The notes below the pieces were generated by a model. It saw only the letters and a list, made by a program, of their open reading frames with translations. It was not told the origin of the DNA and did not search any database. Below, piece after piece: positions 11,401 to 23,356 of a DNA stretch of 64,000 nt; positions within the stretch are counted from its first letter, which is position 1; each line of letters opens with the position of its first letter. A program made the position numbers and the translations under genes. Source of the stretch: Boswellia sacra (lineage: Eukaryota > Streptophyta > Magnoliopsida > Sapindales > Burseraceae); NCBI GenBank assembly GCA_013180625.2, contig SNVD02001095.1, positions 62,001 through 126,000 of the forward strand. Direction: 5' to 3'.

Positions 11401-13089
11401 AGTATACTTTGTAAAATTCGAATATTAATTAAAAAGTCAATCATTATTTGATTGAATAATAGTATAAATTCTTTTTGGTGTTTAAAAATATTACAAAGTT
11501 GAAAAACCATACTTTGAAAAATTCAAAATTTGAATTTTTGTCTGTAAACATAAAATAAATTATTTAATCACTTATAAATTTTTTAATTATTAAAGAAATA
11601 TAAAAAATATTGAAAAGGAAATTTTCATATTTCCCACGTATTTACTACATTAGTGTTCAAATCATTGACACGTCATCCTAGCTAAGCAGAGTTTTGCAGT
11701 CCACGTGGCAGCATATCATTTGTAGAGCAGCAACTTTAAAACCCAATACAAATAATTCTAAAGAAGGGAATATTGTTGTCCTTTTTCGAAAGAAAGTTAA
11801 AGGAAAAAAAAATTAAAAAAAAAAGGTCAGATTTGTTATATCATTGCATTCAAGAATTACAATTGATGTCGTCACGGACTCCTCGTTGATGAGAACTCTT
11901 CTCTACACATCAAGGTTAGGGTTTATGCTACACATCAAGGTTATAATTCCAACTGAATTTTTTTTTTCTTTGTTTGTTATCATTTGTTAATTTTGAGTTA
12001 AAATGAGAATTTTGATCGTGGTTTAGTCAATTTATTGCAATTTCGCCTCTCAGTTAAGGGTTTTCTGGGTTGGTGGGTGTTGAATTGTGAAGGGTTTTTG
12101 TTGAATTGATGATTTTTAACTGTTGCGATCAATTTGTTTTGTGAAAGGGATTCTGAAAACCCCAAATGTGCATTGAAGGAAATGAAATAATTCTCAAAGA
12201 AAAAAAGGGTTTTGATTTTCTGGGAATTGTTTTTTTATTCCCAGATGTGGGAAAATGATATAAAGAAGCAATTTTTACGTTTTTTTCTCTTAATTTTTTC
12301 TGTTTCTTGTGTGTTTGATTTATTTGTAAGGCTTTTGATCAATTGTTATGCTCATCAGCTTCAGATTGACGCAACAAACAGCTGTATTTGGAAATTCGGG
12401 TAATTGTTTCTGTTTCTAAGGTGAGCTTATGTGGATTTTTTTTTTTTTAAACTGCATTTAAGACTGATTCCATAACTTATCCTGCGCGTTCTGTTTCTCG
12501 TTTTGAGTTCACCTGAAGCTTAGTGAGCTTTATGTAGCTGGCAACATTATAATCAGCTGCAGAAGAAAGCTCAAAAGCTTGTCATCGTTCATTGAGCTTG
12601 CCATTGTTCATTGCTAAGCATAGATGACTAGTTTTTGGAACCATGTGAATGCCTAGATGTGGCAACAACGCTAACTAACCATATCCCATTTGCTGCTCTT
12701 TGAATTAAGACTGGTATAGAATAGTGGAATTTCTTAAGAGGGACTATGGCTTATGAGGGATTCTATAAGTGGTCGTGGTCATAAATTAGTTCTACCTGCC
12801 TTCGACTTTTTCTTCCATATATGTCCATAATTGTGCTAAAGTTTGTTTAACAATTGTGTGCTTTCTTTTTGTGTTGTTTGTTCAATTATTATTTATGTTA
12901 TTTACTTGTTTTCAGTATCTGAATATATTTTATGTAAGAGGATTACTGCTTCTAGGGCTAGGGTCTGTGGCAATTGTGTTGTTTGTCAAAACACAGCAAG
13001 AGCATAAGCATATAAGTCAATAACCAGTTGATATCTTCGTTCTTACTGATTCACTCACTAAGATTATCTGAGACATTTATTCAAAACAG
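11401..13089 (+). promoter_or_regulatory. Probable promoter, 5' leader and leader intron of the EDR2-like gene
   Basis: The first 450 bp are AT-rich with no feature. A leader-like segment (about 11850-11914) ends in ATCAAG followed by a donor-like GTTAGG, and the same CTACACATCAAGGTTA is repeated 25 bp later, giving two possible donors. The DNA between there and 13089 is T-rich and closes with a polypyrimidine stretch and AAAACAG, a good acceptor 9 bp before the start codon. I infer a leader intron of about 1.15 kb. The transcription start is not visible. Confidence 0.45.
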
Positions 13090-13097
13090 GGCATCAC

Positions 13098-14024
13098 ATG
13101 GCCACTTCTGATGGAAGCAGTGAGCCAGAATGGATAGAGCGAGTAAAATCAGGGGGAGCTGTGCCACTTCTTGACCCAGATAACTGTCCAAATGGTTGGG
13201 CATCCCCACCTGGAGACAAGTTCATGGTAAGAGGTCCAGACTACTTGTCAAACAAGGTTAAAATCCCTGGTGGTGAGTATCTTCTGAAGCCACTTGGGTT
13301 TGATTGGATTAAAAGCTCTACGAAGATTGGGGAGGTCTTAAACCATCGTGGCAACCGTGTTAGGAAAGCTATTGAAGCCGAGTTTCCAACTGGTGATAAG
13401 CCTTTTGTTTGGGCTTTCAATCTACAAGTCCCGAGTAAAGACAATTATAGTGCCATTGCTTACTTTGTGGCCACAAAACCATTTCCTGAGGGATCTTTGG
13501 TGGACCAGTTCTTAAAAGGGGATGACAGTTTTCGGAATTCAAGGCTTAAACTGATTGCCAACATTGTCCAGGGTCCTTGGATTGTGAGAAAAGCAGTTGG
13601 GGAGCAGGCCATATGTATAATTGGGCGTGCTATTTCATGTAAGTACTGTAGAGGAGAGAATTTTATAGAAGTAGATATGGATATTGGATCTTCCATGGTG
13701 GCTAATGCTATAGTTCACCTGGCATTTGGTTACATCACTGCTTTAACTGTTGACTTGGCTTTTCTCATTGAGGGCCAAACTGAATCGGAGCTTCCAGAGA
13801 AATTATTAGGAGCTTTCAGATTCTCTGAGCTGAACCCTGCTTCAGCTACATTTTTTGAACCAGCATCGGATGGAAATAGTTTGCAATCTTCTCTGCCAAC
13901 ACGTATATGGAGGTCATTTTCTAACCTTCTGCATCCAGGTGCTCAAGAAACTGGCCCTGACTCCGCTCATGTTAATGGCAATGTTGATAAGGTAGACACT
14001 GGTGAAGGCCCAAAAAAAGGGTAA
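13098..14024 (+). CDS. EDR2-like DUF1336 domain protein (308 aa)
   Basis: A 308-residue frame consisting almost wholly of the DUF1336/EDR2_C domain (about residues 10-245). Family landmarks visible include GGxxPLLDPxNCPNGW near the start, FVWAFNLQVP, YSAIAYFV, NIVQGPWIVRKAVG, the Cys-rich GRAISCKYCRGENFIEVDMDIGSS split over about residues 176-200, and ESELPEKLLGAFR near the end. This domain forms the C-terminal part of plant ENHANCED DISEASE RESISTANCE 2, a negative regulator of cell death. Stand-alone versions of this size exist and their role is unknown. EDR2's PH and START domains are absent. The start chosen is the first ATG after a likely acceptor at 13089. The C-terminal 50 residues are low in conservation and polar. 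The stop overlaps a perfect donor site (see findings). Confidence 0.9.
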   Translation: MATSDGSSEPEWIERVKSGGAVPLLDPDNCPNGWASPPGDKFMVRGPDYLSNKVKIPGGEYLLKPLGFDWIKSSTKIGEVLNHRGNRVRKAIEAEFPTGDKPFVWAFNLQVPSKDNYSAIAYFVATKPFPEGSLVDQFLKGDDSFRNSRLKLIANIVQGPWIVRKAVGEQAICIIGRAISCKYCRGENFIEVDMDIGSSMVANAIVHLAFGYITALTVDLAFLIEGQTESELPEKLLGAFRFSELNPASATFFEPASDGNSLQSSLPTRIWRSFSNLLHPGAQETGPDSAHVNGNVDKVDTGEGPKKG

Positions 14025-15375
14025 GTGATCTATTCTGTGATCTTAAAATTTGATCTTCTGAAGGTTTGTTTTATGTTTTGTATATGGCTATGGAAAGGGA
14101 AGCTAACAAAACACTTGCACAGGACATTAACATTAGTTTGTTTACAGGACAAACAGACTATTATGAATGTTGATGACATAAATTCTGTAGATACCTAAAA
14201 CAATGACTTCCTTTTCATGTGAAGTTGGCTACTTGGAAATACATTTGGTTTTATTTTAATTTTTATGTTGAAATTTCATTACATAATCATATTTTCGCAA
14301 GAAACCGATGCATCCCTCTTTTAAAATCATGTACACCTTTCGTGTGACATTTTATCCTAAGGAAAATCATGATTCTCTTGTTGTTTGAGACCCCATCAAC
14401 ATCATTTCTCTGTCTCTCTCTGTTTCATCTGTCTTTCACTTCTTGAAAAATCTTGTTTTACTTTTCCTGCTATATTGATAATCGATCTCCTATCTGCAAA
14501 ATTTTCCTCTAATCTCACCCACACTTGTTGACAGACCTGGCTTCTGCTGTTTTTTCATGCCATTTCCCTGGTCAATAATATCAAATACTTTCCAGCCAAA
14601 TAATTTTCTCAAATTTAATTTGTCAACTGTTTATCTCATTACCATGAAAGTTCTTCTGAATTTTTCCAAATTGTATGGAAACAGTTTCTTTCTATATTCA
14701 CTGCCTTTTCATAAATTAGTTATAAATACGGTTTAGGCTATGTGAACAAAGCTTTGTTAGTTTTATTAAAATGTGTCTTTTATTCTTTTCATCGTACAAG
14801 GTTAAACTATTGGCATACATAAAACGTACTTTGGTTAAGCAGATCTTTTGTGCCTTTCTGTTTTAACCTCTACATTGAATGTCAGGAGTTATTTAGATAC
14901 TTTATCACCGAATCATTTGGCTTCAAGAGATCTTTAGAAACTAAAAAATAATCCTAAAATTATAACTTAAAAAAAAAAGAACTATGATATTTTTAAGAAC
15001 ATTAATGGGTGGATTGTTTTTTAGCAGTTCTAAAAGCATTTGGTAGTGATGGTATTTAAGGATCTCTCAGTTGGGGGGCATGATAATTCCTCCCTAATCT
15101 TTGTTCTAAGTGATTGTATTTATATTTTTGCATTGATTTTTCTTTTTCCTTAGTGACCATTATAATTTGCATCATATTTGCAGATGAACCAAGGTTCCCT
15201 GAAGACTATTCATTTGTTGCGGTTGGAAAGGGGACTGATTACCAGCTTTCCCTGAGGACTTCATTTGTGGAGGTTGGAAAAAGGGGACTGATTAATTCTT
15301 TCAGAGTTTTCGATGTGGCAGGCAGAGAATATTTCTTGTTTCCTAGCAATGCCAACTATTCTTAATATGTTGTTA
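14025..15375 (+). other. Probable 3'-UTR intron and last exon of the EDR2-like gene
   Basis: The stop codon lies in GGGTAAGTG, a strong donor. An acceptor-like CATATTTGCAG occurs at about 15172-15182, followed by a segment of balanced composition (15183-15375) with a 50-bp imperfect internal repeat (two copies of TCATTTGTNG-GGTTGGAAA-GGGGACTGATTA). Splicing would give a stop one codon after the junction, so this exon would be untranslated. No other gene seen. Confidence 0.45.
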
Positions 15376-17999
15376 CTTAGTAATAGATTTGTTCATTTCA
15401 TACTGTTTATATAAGATTTGAAGTATATATAAACTCGAGTACCGATCTGTATGTAGAGGTTTCTAATTCCCACACTTCTGGATTCAAGTCTCTTTTAGAT
15501 ATATAAGAACCACAAGTCCAGGATTCAACGCTGTAAAATTTTTGTTTCAATGCAGGATTGATTTAAAGATCTACAGCGCTAATGATGTAACTGTGTTTGT
15601 TTAGTGTAGTTAATCACAGGTTAAATTTCAAGTCATCAAATAGGTGACATTCATGTGGAATTTTTTTAGACTCAGATTTTCTATGCCAGTTTAAAAAAAT
15701 GGCTGCTTTTCTGGACATTCTGAACTTTCAATCATCGCATCTTTGAGCCTGCACAGAATATCTAAATCAAGAATCATAATATGCAGGGAAGTGCTATGAT
15801 ACTGTAAAGGAATGCCATCAAAACGATATTTTGATCAAAATCATGATGAAGAATGTTCTTAAATTATACAAATACTTGTTATTAGAAGCTTGTACCAGTG
15901 ACATTAACTTTATTACTCTTTACTGTAATGTGACACATTTGCCAGCCCACTGTCTTGGCAATTATCTATCGCTTAATGTGAGTTGAGTCACCACTCACCA
16001 TCTTTACCCTCCTAGTTTCATCATCTCCCACTAGTGCCACCCATTGAATCCCTTTCTAAGTTTCAATCATGACTATTACTATTTATTAAATTATTTTTTT
16101 TCAAGTTATATTGAAATTTCTTCTTCCAAATAATGTCAACCAACACTACCATATAAGATGAAATCACTTGATAAATGTCTGAATCAGTCAACACAAATTT
16201 AAGATAAGAATATTTGGATGACTTTGAAAGAGAAGTATTAATCATACCACTTCCTCTATATCTTGCTAAAAATTTTATCAAAAACACAAAAAACCAGCAA
16301 GCCTATTCTTTGGAGAATCTACTTTTGCAGGTAACAGTTGACTAATGAACAACACTTTTAACTCTTACAATAAAGGAAACAGACAAAATATCGTCTGAAG
16401 TTTAAACAGATTTAAAAGTAAGGGACCTTCTCAAATCCCAATAACATTTTCAGAAAAAAACAACTTTTCAGAAATCAGTTGTTATACCAATAGTATGGTT
16501 GTCATACTTTGCCATCATATTAATTGTATGAATAAGACATAACACACTTCTTATGATACACGAACAATTCATATGGGAGTAATTTAATCCTTCATTGGAA
16601 CTTCTCCTACCCATTGTCAAGAAGAAAATATCATAACACACATCTGTGGCATAGCTAACTTTCCATTATCAACTCCTCTGTCGCTAGTGTGCCTCTAGGT
16701 AGCATGTAACAAAAAGAAGAAATACGCATAAGAGTGGCTTTTAAAACAGCATATCTTACCACCAACTTCATGCAAATGCAACCAAGACTATAGATGGCTA
16801 AAATTACCAATTACTACTAACTTCCATGAACCCCTCACTTACAATAATAGTTTACTTGCTTTGGCCTGAGGTTTGGCTCTTATCCAGACACAAGGACCAT
16901 ACCTATTGACCAGATGTTTGGCATTAGCAAAGGAATGAAATCTTTTTACAAGAAGTGCTGAAGTACAAACTGACACAAGCGAATATGTACATGGCAGATG
17001 CACAATTAGAGATATCAGGATGAGGCACTGATGATTAGTCTGCCCAAGCAACATGATCCTAAAAGGTACCTATCACTCTCTCAACTAGAGTCCTATATCA
17101 CAACACATACACTACCCTAAAACATATTAGCATTATAAGTAGCTACTTAAAACATTTTGAAATAACTGTTATCTATCATTCAAGGCTTTTCTGCCAACAG
17201 CTTTCATTGAGATCTCAAGTCACAAAATGGAAAGGTAATACAAGAAACGGCTTTTTATATTGTGATTTGATAATGCAAAAGCAACGGTTTCCTAAGCCCA
17301 AAAATCAGTTCACAAGGATCATAAAAATTACGAATCCTAAGTCAAAAACCTTTTTTGTCACTCGGATACAACATCAACCACAATTACGTCCAGCATGTCA
17401 CTGCAAGTGTGCTTAAACAATAACCCAACCCAATATCAAAAGGAACTAAGGAATTAAAATAGAAAAAGGAAAAGCAGAAAAAATAAAAATAAAAAGAGTT
17501 CAATTAAAGGCTCTGCTCAATAGACAATAGTTGTACAAGTTCCATATCTTAATCACATTGAGTGCACCTTAAGCAAACTCATTTTTATCATTTCTCTGAA
17601 AAGAATGAACAATATGTCGAGATTAAAATAATCAAAACCAAAAGATTCATACAATCAAAAATTAAGAAAATATTAGGGGTAAAAAAAAAAAAAACCTCCA
17701 GTACACTGAACGAAACAGAAAAGAAAAATGATGATTCGTAACCTCACAAAGTTACAGTTTGCTGACAACATGAATCTGCCAATATAACCCAATATAACAA
17801 GCTAAAAGTTGCACCTGGAAGCTTGAATGAAGACAGCAGACAAGTAGCAGATCTGGAAACATTTAATGACCAGGAACATCCCAGCAATGTCAAGTCTAAC
17901 CATCTAGCTTGGTAAAGCAAGATCTTATAGTATCATCAAGGGATGACTCTTGTACAGGTCAAGCCCACATTCTAGATACAAAGGTCAGATTTTGACAGA
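15376..17999. other. Intergenic DNA and 3' flank of the rhomboid gene
   Basis: No gene recognised. The part nearest 18 kb (roughly 17400-18000) should contain the 3' untranslated region of the minus-strand rhomboid gene. Short frames at 16063-16287, 16839-17054 and 17207-17416 show no known domain. No transposon termini found. Confidence 0.45.
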
Positions 18000-18002
18000 A
18001 AG

Positions 18003-18812
18003 TTAGACAATTTCAACACCTTCAACTGGAATTGCACTCATCTGCAATGTTCTACCATTTCCAACAAATCGAACAGAAGGCAAGGATGGATCTGTAACAG
18101 ATTCAATCTCAAGAAAATCAAAATCATATGTACCAGACTTCTTCAAACTGTACACAAACACAAGCACTATCCACCCCAACATAGAAATTGCCCAGTAATT
18201 ATTCATACCATGAATAAAACCACAAGCTATAGCATATCCAACAATGATTCCAGATAAATGCCCGAGAAAGCTTGCTTGTGGAACAATAATCGATGTGAAA
18301 ATCAATGATTCAAATGGTGCAAAACTGATGGGGAGTGAAAGGAAACCAAACAGATCCAACTTCGAAGAGGGTTGTTTCACCGATAGAATAGTCATCCACC
18401 CAAAAACAACACAGGAGTACCCAACAGCTGTCACTCTTCGAAAATACTCAAGCTTAAATCTTTGTATCAACAAATGGTACATCCCCAAGACGAGCACCCC
18501 AGATAAAACAACCAACACAAGAGTGTACTGAAGATAATATCCCACACCAAGACCTATGTGCCCCAACTGTTCTACAACACCAAGACTCCAAAGTGCACTC
18601 ATATTGAAAACAAGATGCAAAACACTTATATGCGAGAAAGCCGACGTAATTATCCTCCAATGATGCCCTTCCAGAGCAGTTTCATAACTCAAACCAACAT
18701 GTGAATACCCAATATTTTTCTTCTGTATATAAAACCATATAGCACTACATATTCCAATTATACAACTTGTAGCTGGTTTCTCCCATATCTCATAAAACAA
18801 TGGCCTCCCCAT
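18003..18812 (-). CDS. RBL13: Rhomboid-like intramembrane serine protease, RBL13 type (269 aa)
   Basis: A single-exon frame of 269 residues resembling plant RHOMBOID-like protein 13 along its full length, as I recall that family. About six hydrophobic segments span residues 17-31, 54-82, 90-115, 128-147, 158-178 and 183-225. The rhomboid signature is complete: His61, His66 and Asn70 with the same spacing as the oxyanion and TM2 residues of bacterial GlpG; catalytic Ser133 in GYSC (GxSx); catalytic His185 in SFLGHLSG. It should therefore be an active protease that cleaves membrane proteins within the bilayer. Its substrates are unknown. The start is the first ATG in an [15 protein letters not shown] context expected for the family. 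Localisation cannot be read from sequence; no transit peptide is obvious. Confidence 0.93.
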   Translation of the reverse strand: MGRPLFYEIWEKPATSCIIGICSAIWFYIQKKNIGYSHVGLSYETALEGHHWRIITSAFSHISVLHLVFNMSALWSLGVVEQLGHIGLGVGYYLQYTLVLVVLSGVLVLGMYHLLIQRFKLEYFRRVTAVGYSCVVFGWMTILSVKQPSSKLDLFGFLSLPISFAPFESLIFTSIIVPQASFLGHLSGIIVGYAIACGFIHGMNNYWAISMLGWIVLVFVYSLKKSGTYDFDFLEIESVTDPSLPSVRFVGNGRTLQMSAIPVEGVEIV

Positions 18813-19260
18813 CTAAACCAATCCCTTTTCACTTTCTTCAACACTTCAATCTGGGCTAAATTATAATCAACAATCCAACATATTAAACAAAGCTATAGCT
18901 CCATCAAAGCTTGACCAATCAACAGACTTCAAGAAAATAACAAAAACCCAATTCGGAACTCAGCCAAATCAAGATACCCAGATCAATAAAGAAACCTAAA
19001 AATGTGATCTTTACGACATCTGATCAATAATCAACATAAAATAAACAAGGGTTTCCAGAGAAACTACCAGAAAAATTTTCCCCTTTACGAGAAAGTGCAA
19101 GAAAATTCAGTGTTCGATGATGGAAGACATTTATAGGAACTAATAACCTAGGTTCCCAAAAATTGCAAGAATTTGAGGGTAAGCAAGGTTCTGAGGGATC
19201 GTTGAAAATGAGAAAAATTAGGGTTTTCAAGAGAGAGAGATTTTCTCACCTTTGAACATA
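18813..19260 (-). promoter_or_regulatory. Probable 5' leader of the rhomboid gene, possibly with an intron
   Basis: Read on the minus strand, the region holds TTCAAAG followed by GTGAGAAAAT at about 19244-19254 (a good donor). Directly before the start codon comes a pyrimidine-poor stretch ending GGTTTAG, a usable acceptor. An intron of about 430 bp ending at the ATG is possible but not certain. The CTCTCTCTCTTGAAAACCC stretch near 19230 is typical of plant leaders. Confidence 0.35.
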
Positions 19261-21560
19261 AAACGATTGAGAGTTAATCGTTTTGGCTGTCTATATTTTC
19301 TGGGACTTTCTGATTTTATTTTGTTCTGTCTGTACCATCTATCCATATAACGAGATTTATATAATTACGGAATTGCCCTTGTATTCTTTGAGAAGCTTTG
19401 CGCTCTCTTTGCTTTGGTTGATTTCGCTTTTTGATGGTCTCAATCTAAAATTACTAAATTGCCCTCTTGTTCTTTCAGTACATACGATAAATGAATAAAC
19501 ATATAATTTTTGAATTAATGGTTATACAATGAAGCTTTAACTTGAGGAGATCAAGAAAAATTTTTAACAAGCACAAGTGAAGCATTTTATGTGGCTGAAA
19601 GCATTTATATGTAATTGTAGATCTTTTATTTGTTTTAATAATGGGAAAAATTAGTCTTAAAAATTTTGTATATAAATTCTTGTATATAAATTGATGTATC
19701 TAAGATAATTAAAATATTTAATATAAAAAATTAATTTATTTAATACAAAGTAATGATATATAAATAAATTAGTAATAACATATTAATTTATATAAATAAA
19801 TTTATATATATAATTTATAATTATAACACTACTCTTTAATAGTGACGATGTATAGCACCTTCTTAATAAAAGTTGTCTTTTATAAACTAATGTTCTCTTT
19901 TATCTATAGATACAAAGAAGCTTTTATAGACGCAAGTTGGCCCAATAGGCCACCAACACCTAGACCTAAAATAGAGAGTCATTTCAAGCAAGGCATCTAG
20001 TGATTTCATCATATAAACCTATGAGCTTGACCCGATCCAATTAAGCCCAATAGTAAATAACTTGGTTAACAGAGATATTAAGCATCACATGGGCATGATG
20101 TCAAGTGTCTCGACACATATGGTTCAATCACAAACTTCTTACTACCATTCATAAAAACAAGAAAAGTGATCATTATCTTTAATGGAAGCCACAATTAAGT
20201 TTCAGTTATACTCTTTAACTCCAATCAAATGGCAATTACCAACCAGTTAGTGCGTCGTGTACTCATGTATTAAGTCACAACCAACATGTCTACTACAATT
20301 ACAGCACCCAAGGAAAGCACACGATAAGATTTTTATACAATAATTTCAACTTATTCATTGTTCATCTCACGCTTCATAGTCATTGACTTAAACATGAGAG
20401 TGGCTCGTCGAAAACCCCTGCTCACTCCTGTAACGATAGCATATTTTTTTATAGTTATGGAGTGGATCGAGCTCATCAACAATTTTGTTAAAAAATTGAC
20501 AAATTGTTACACAAACAATATCGTTACAATATTGTTGTTGCTTTAATCTTTAAAGAATTTATTTTAGTTTTAATCTTTAATTATGTCATACTATATCAAG
20601 TTATCGGATTAGTTTATAGGAGAGGAATAATTTTTTTATAATATAAGAATATTTTTAATTATATTTGTTAGTGTCAATAATCTTATATACCCGATAGGAA
20701 ATCTTTTAAAAGATGAGAAAATTTAATGTGAAATAATATATCATTTCATACATACATCGACTTCAATCAATAAACCTCTTTATCACTAGATATTAATTGC
20801 AAAAATAATGATTATATTCTCGGTTGTCAAAATAAATGAGTTATGAAAAAATATTTGCAAAAACACAAATTTATGGGTTTTGCAGTGCTACATGGAAGAG
20901 GGCAATTATAGAAGAGAAGATTGATTATATTTTTGGTTGTCAAATAAACATTACACACAGCAATTTAATGTCATAAATCGAGTCTAGTCTAACTCTCCCC
21001 TTTCTTGTTTGAATTTAAGAGACTGTCTGTCAAAATAACTTCTAGGCAGTTGATAGAAGTTATGGGCAGTTACAACTGTATGAGAAGTTTGATAATTGAC
21101 TCAACAGCCATTGGAAGAACAAGAACGATTGCAGTCTAGTATTATTATAAAAGCAAAATCATCAAAACAAGTACTTAGTTTTCTTTTTATTTTTCTTTTT
21201 TTAAATGACTCTACCATCCTAACCACAACATTCAATTATAATTTATAAATATTTTCTTCTGCACATTTTAGCATACAAACACAAACGATATGATAAGTTT
21301 AAAATATTTTATATTTTTCTAAAGAAACAAAAAGATGCCTATTATCTTATGATATATGCATTGCTGATGTGATCATGACAAGATTCAACTTCATATAAAA
21401 TATTAAAATATAAACCGACTATATATGTGTGCTAGCTCGCTAGTTAACATAGAATCAATATTTAAACTTTAATAAACCATAAATCATTGTTAAGTCGTAA
21501 CAAAAGCCACCAACTCTTCCCACACATTCCTCCGATGGTTCAACCACTTATCCCTTTCGT
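19261..21560. other. AT-rich intergenic DNA
   Basis: No gene, transposon terminus or RNA gene recognised. Short frames lack family features. The last 100 bp form the promoter of the next gene. Confidence 0.5.
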
Positions 21561-21565
21561 GTGCA

Positions 21566-21572
21566 TATAAAA
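21566..21572 (+). promoter_or_regulatory. Candidate TATA box of the 152-aa gene
   Basis: TATAAAA in GTGCATATAAAATCTTGC, 91 bp before the start codon, leaving room for a leader of about 60 bases. Confidence 0.5.
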
Positions 21573-21662
21573 TCTTGCTGTTCTGAACCCCCATTGACGC
21601 ACTGGCCCTGTGGCCACCAATTTCCTCATAAACAATCATCACCATCACCCTATTAATATTTC

Positions 21663-22121
21663 ATGATGCCAAACTCTAAAGTCCTTCCGATCATGGCCTT
21701 CAACTGGCCGGATCACAACGATCGCGACGACGACGATATTATGCATAGTAGTGCTCATCAGGTGCCTCTGCAGCTGACCGATAAGTGGCAGGATGATTAT
21801 GGAAGTGGGAATCGCCATGATCGCCATTACTGGCATGCAAGGCGAGCGTTCTTGAATAGCTACCATTTTTCCGAACAAAAAGATGATAATGATAATGGTA
21901 GGCAATATGGGTCGTTCAAGCAGAAGCTTAGGAGGTCGGTGAAGGAGCTGAACCAGTCGGCCATGGGGATTGTTTTGGATATTCGTCAAGAGATGTCCAA
22001 GAGAAAGCTTGGATTAAGGGTTGTGAGGATCAAGTTTGCTTTGCCATCAATGTTTATGATAAGAATTAGATGTTTCACTCCATGGTTGAACAAGAAAGAG
22101 TTGATGATGTTGGACAACTAG
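21663..22121 (+). CDS. Unrecognised small basic protein (152 aa), intact copy of a local gene family
   Basis: One frame of 152 residues. The N-terminal half is polar, rich in Asp, His and Asn (a DRDDDD run near residue 20, then a stretch with HDRHYWHARR). The C-terminal half, about residues 83-142, is basic and better conserved in the copy at 36 kb: FKQKLRRSVKELNQSAMG, EMSKRKLGLRVVRIK and FMIRIRCFTPW. No signal peptide, membrane span or known domain is seen, and I do not recognise the family. A TATA box sits 91 bp upstream. The first of two adjacent Met codons is taken as the start; Met11 is an alternative. It faces the membrane-gene relic now at 34.2-35.6 kb, from which it was only about 400 bp away before the Copia insertion. 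Confidence 0.65.
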   Translation: MMPNSKVLPIMAFNWPDHNDRDDDDIMHSSAHQVPLQLTDKWQDDYGSGNRHDRHYWHARRAFLNSYHFSEQKDDNDNGRQYGSFKQKLRRSVKELNQSAMGIVLDIRQEMSKRKLGLRVVRIKFALPSMFMIRIRCFTPWLNKKELMMLDN

Positions 22122-22524
22122 GGATGAAAATTAGACTATGAAATCATTCGCAAAATGGGAATAAGTGATCATCTCATGATCCAATTTGAGATTGGAATCT
22201 ATATGTTTCTATAGCTTCTTATTTCTATTTGCTGATTTCAGTTTGGATTTTGTTTCAATTTGAGTTGCTGTAGTTCATGTACGTATATATATAATTAGTA
22301 TGGTAAAAAGGGTGCTGTCCTGGTTCAGTGCCTCTCTCTTTTTTTTTTTTTTTAATTTTATCTTATTTTATTCCAGGGTACTTCAATCTTCGGTGAATCC
22401 TTCACTTGTGAATGGCTAACCACCAATGATTAATAATTGGAACATTTACTTAACTTCAATAAATACTGCTAAAACTTTATAATTCGACTGTAAAATTTAT
22501 AAGCTAGCCAGCTAGTAACAATAA
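22122..22524. other. Convergent spacer shared between duplicated modules
   Basis: 3' flank of the 152-aa gene. Blocks such as AAATGGGAATAAGTGATCATCT, broken here as AAATGGGAATAAGTG plus ATCATCTCAT, and AATCCTTCACTTGTGA recur at 36.4-36.6 kb at the same relative place. This shows that the duplication unit covers the spacer. It also holds a T-rich tract near 22340. The last five bases (AATAA) form the target duplication of the Copia element. Confidence 0.6.
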
Positions 22525-23133
22525 TGTTGTGGTAGATCACGGATCTAGCCAACCAATTCCACCAACCAATTCCACCCAAGAGTCACAAAATACCAAGTAC
22601 AATAGATATATCAATCCACAACAAACAAACAAGTCAAAAAAAACAAAGAAAAAAGATAACATCAAGATTTAAGTGGCTCGGCCAATTAAGCCTACGTCCA
22701 CTGAGAAGATTGCAGAAGAATTTTCACTATAAAGAAAACAAGATTACAAGACTTACAATACTCTCTCTCACTAAGAAACACTCTTTTCTTAGCCCTCACG
22801 TTTCCCCAGAAACCCTAGAAGAGAATATTAGGAAGTCTCACTCAAAATACAAAAAACAGCCTTTAAATAGTGCCCAGGTGGCGAACAGTAATCGACATTT
22901 ATGCAGTGGTGCAATGTCCCTTGCGTAGGAGTGCAAGGTCTCTGCTTGGAGCTAAAACGTCCTGTCCTCGTCGTTGCGCCGCGGCGCAACAAATCTTGCA
23001 TAGGAGCACCAATGTTGCACATGAGTGCAACTCACCTGGCATAGGAGCATAACATCTCTGCCAATGTTGCACAGGAGCGTAGGTCCCCAGGTCTAACTCT
23101 GAATTTACTATGATTTGAGAGCCAATACTACCA
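22525..23133 (-). repeat. 3' LTR of the old Copia element
   Basis: 609 bp, TG...CA. It contains a series of short GC-rich hairpin-like motifs (CAATGTTGCACA-type) at about 22970-23080, and a 15-bp internal duplication of CCAACCAATTCCACC absent from the other LTR. Confidence 0.85.
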
Positions 23134-23147
23134 AATCTCCACCTTGG
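23134..23147 (-). promoter_or_regulatory. Polypurine tract of the old Copia element
   Basis: Read on the minus strand CCAAGGTGGAGATT abuts the 3' LTR. The same sequence stands at the same place in the young Copia element, indicating the same lineage. Confidence 0.65.
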
Positions 23148-23356
23148 ATCTCAAGTCCATCTCCATAACACACTATAGTCTCTTCTCAACAGAACATCAT
23201 CAAGGAACCTTATATTGGACCTTTAACAGATCTAGATAGTGCAAGAACTTATTCAATGGTACTACCTTCATAGCCATGTCTGCTGGATTATCTTTGTAGG
23301 AATCTTCTCCACTTTTATAGGCATTTTTGCTACAACATCATGAACAAAATGCAATC

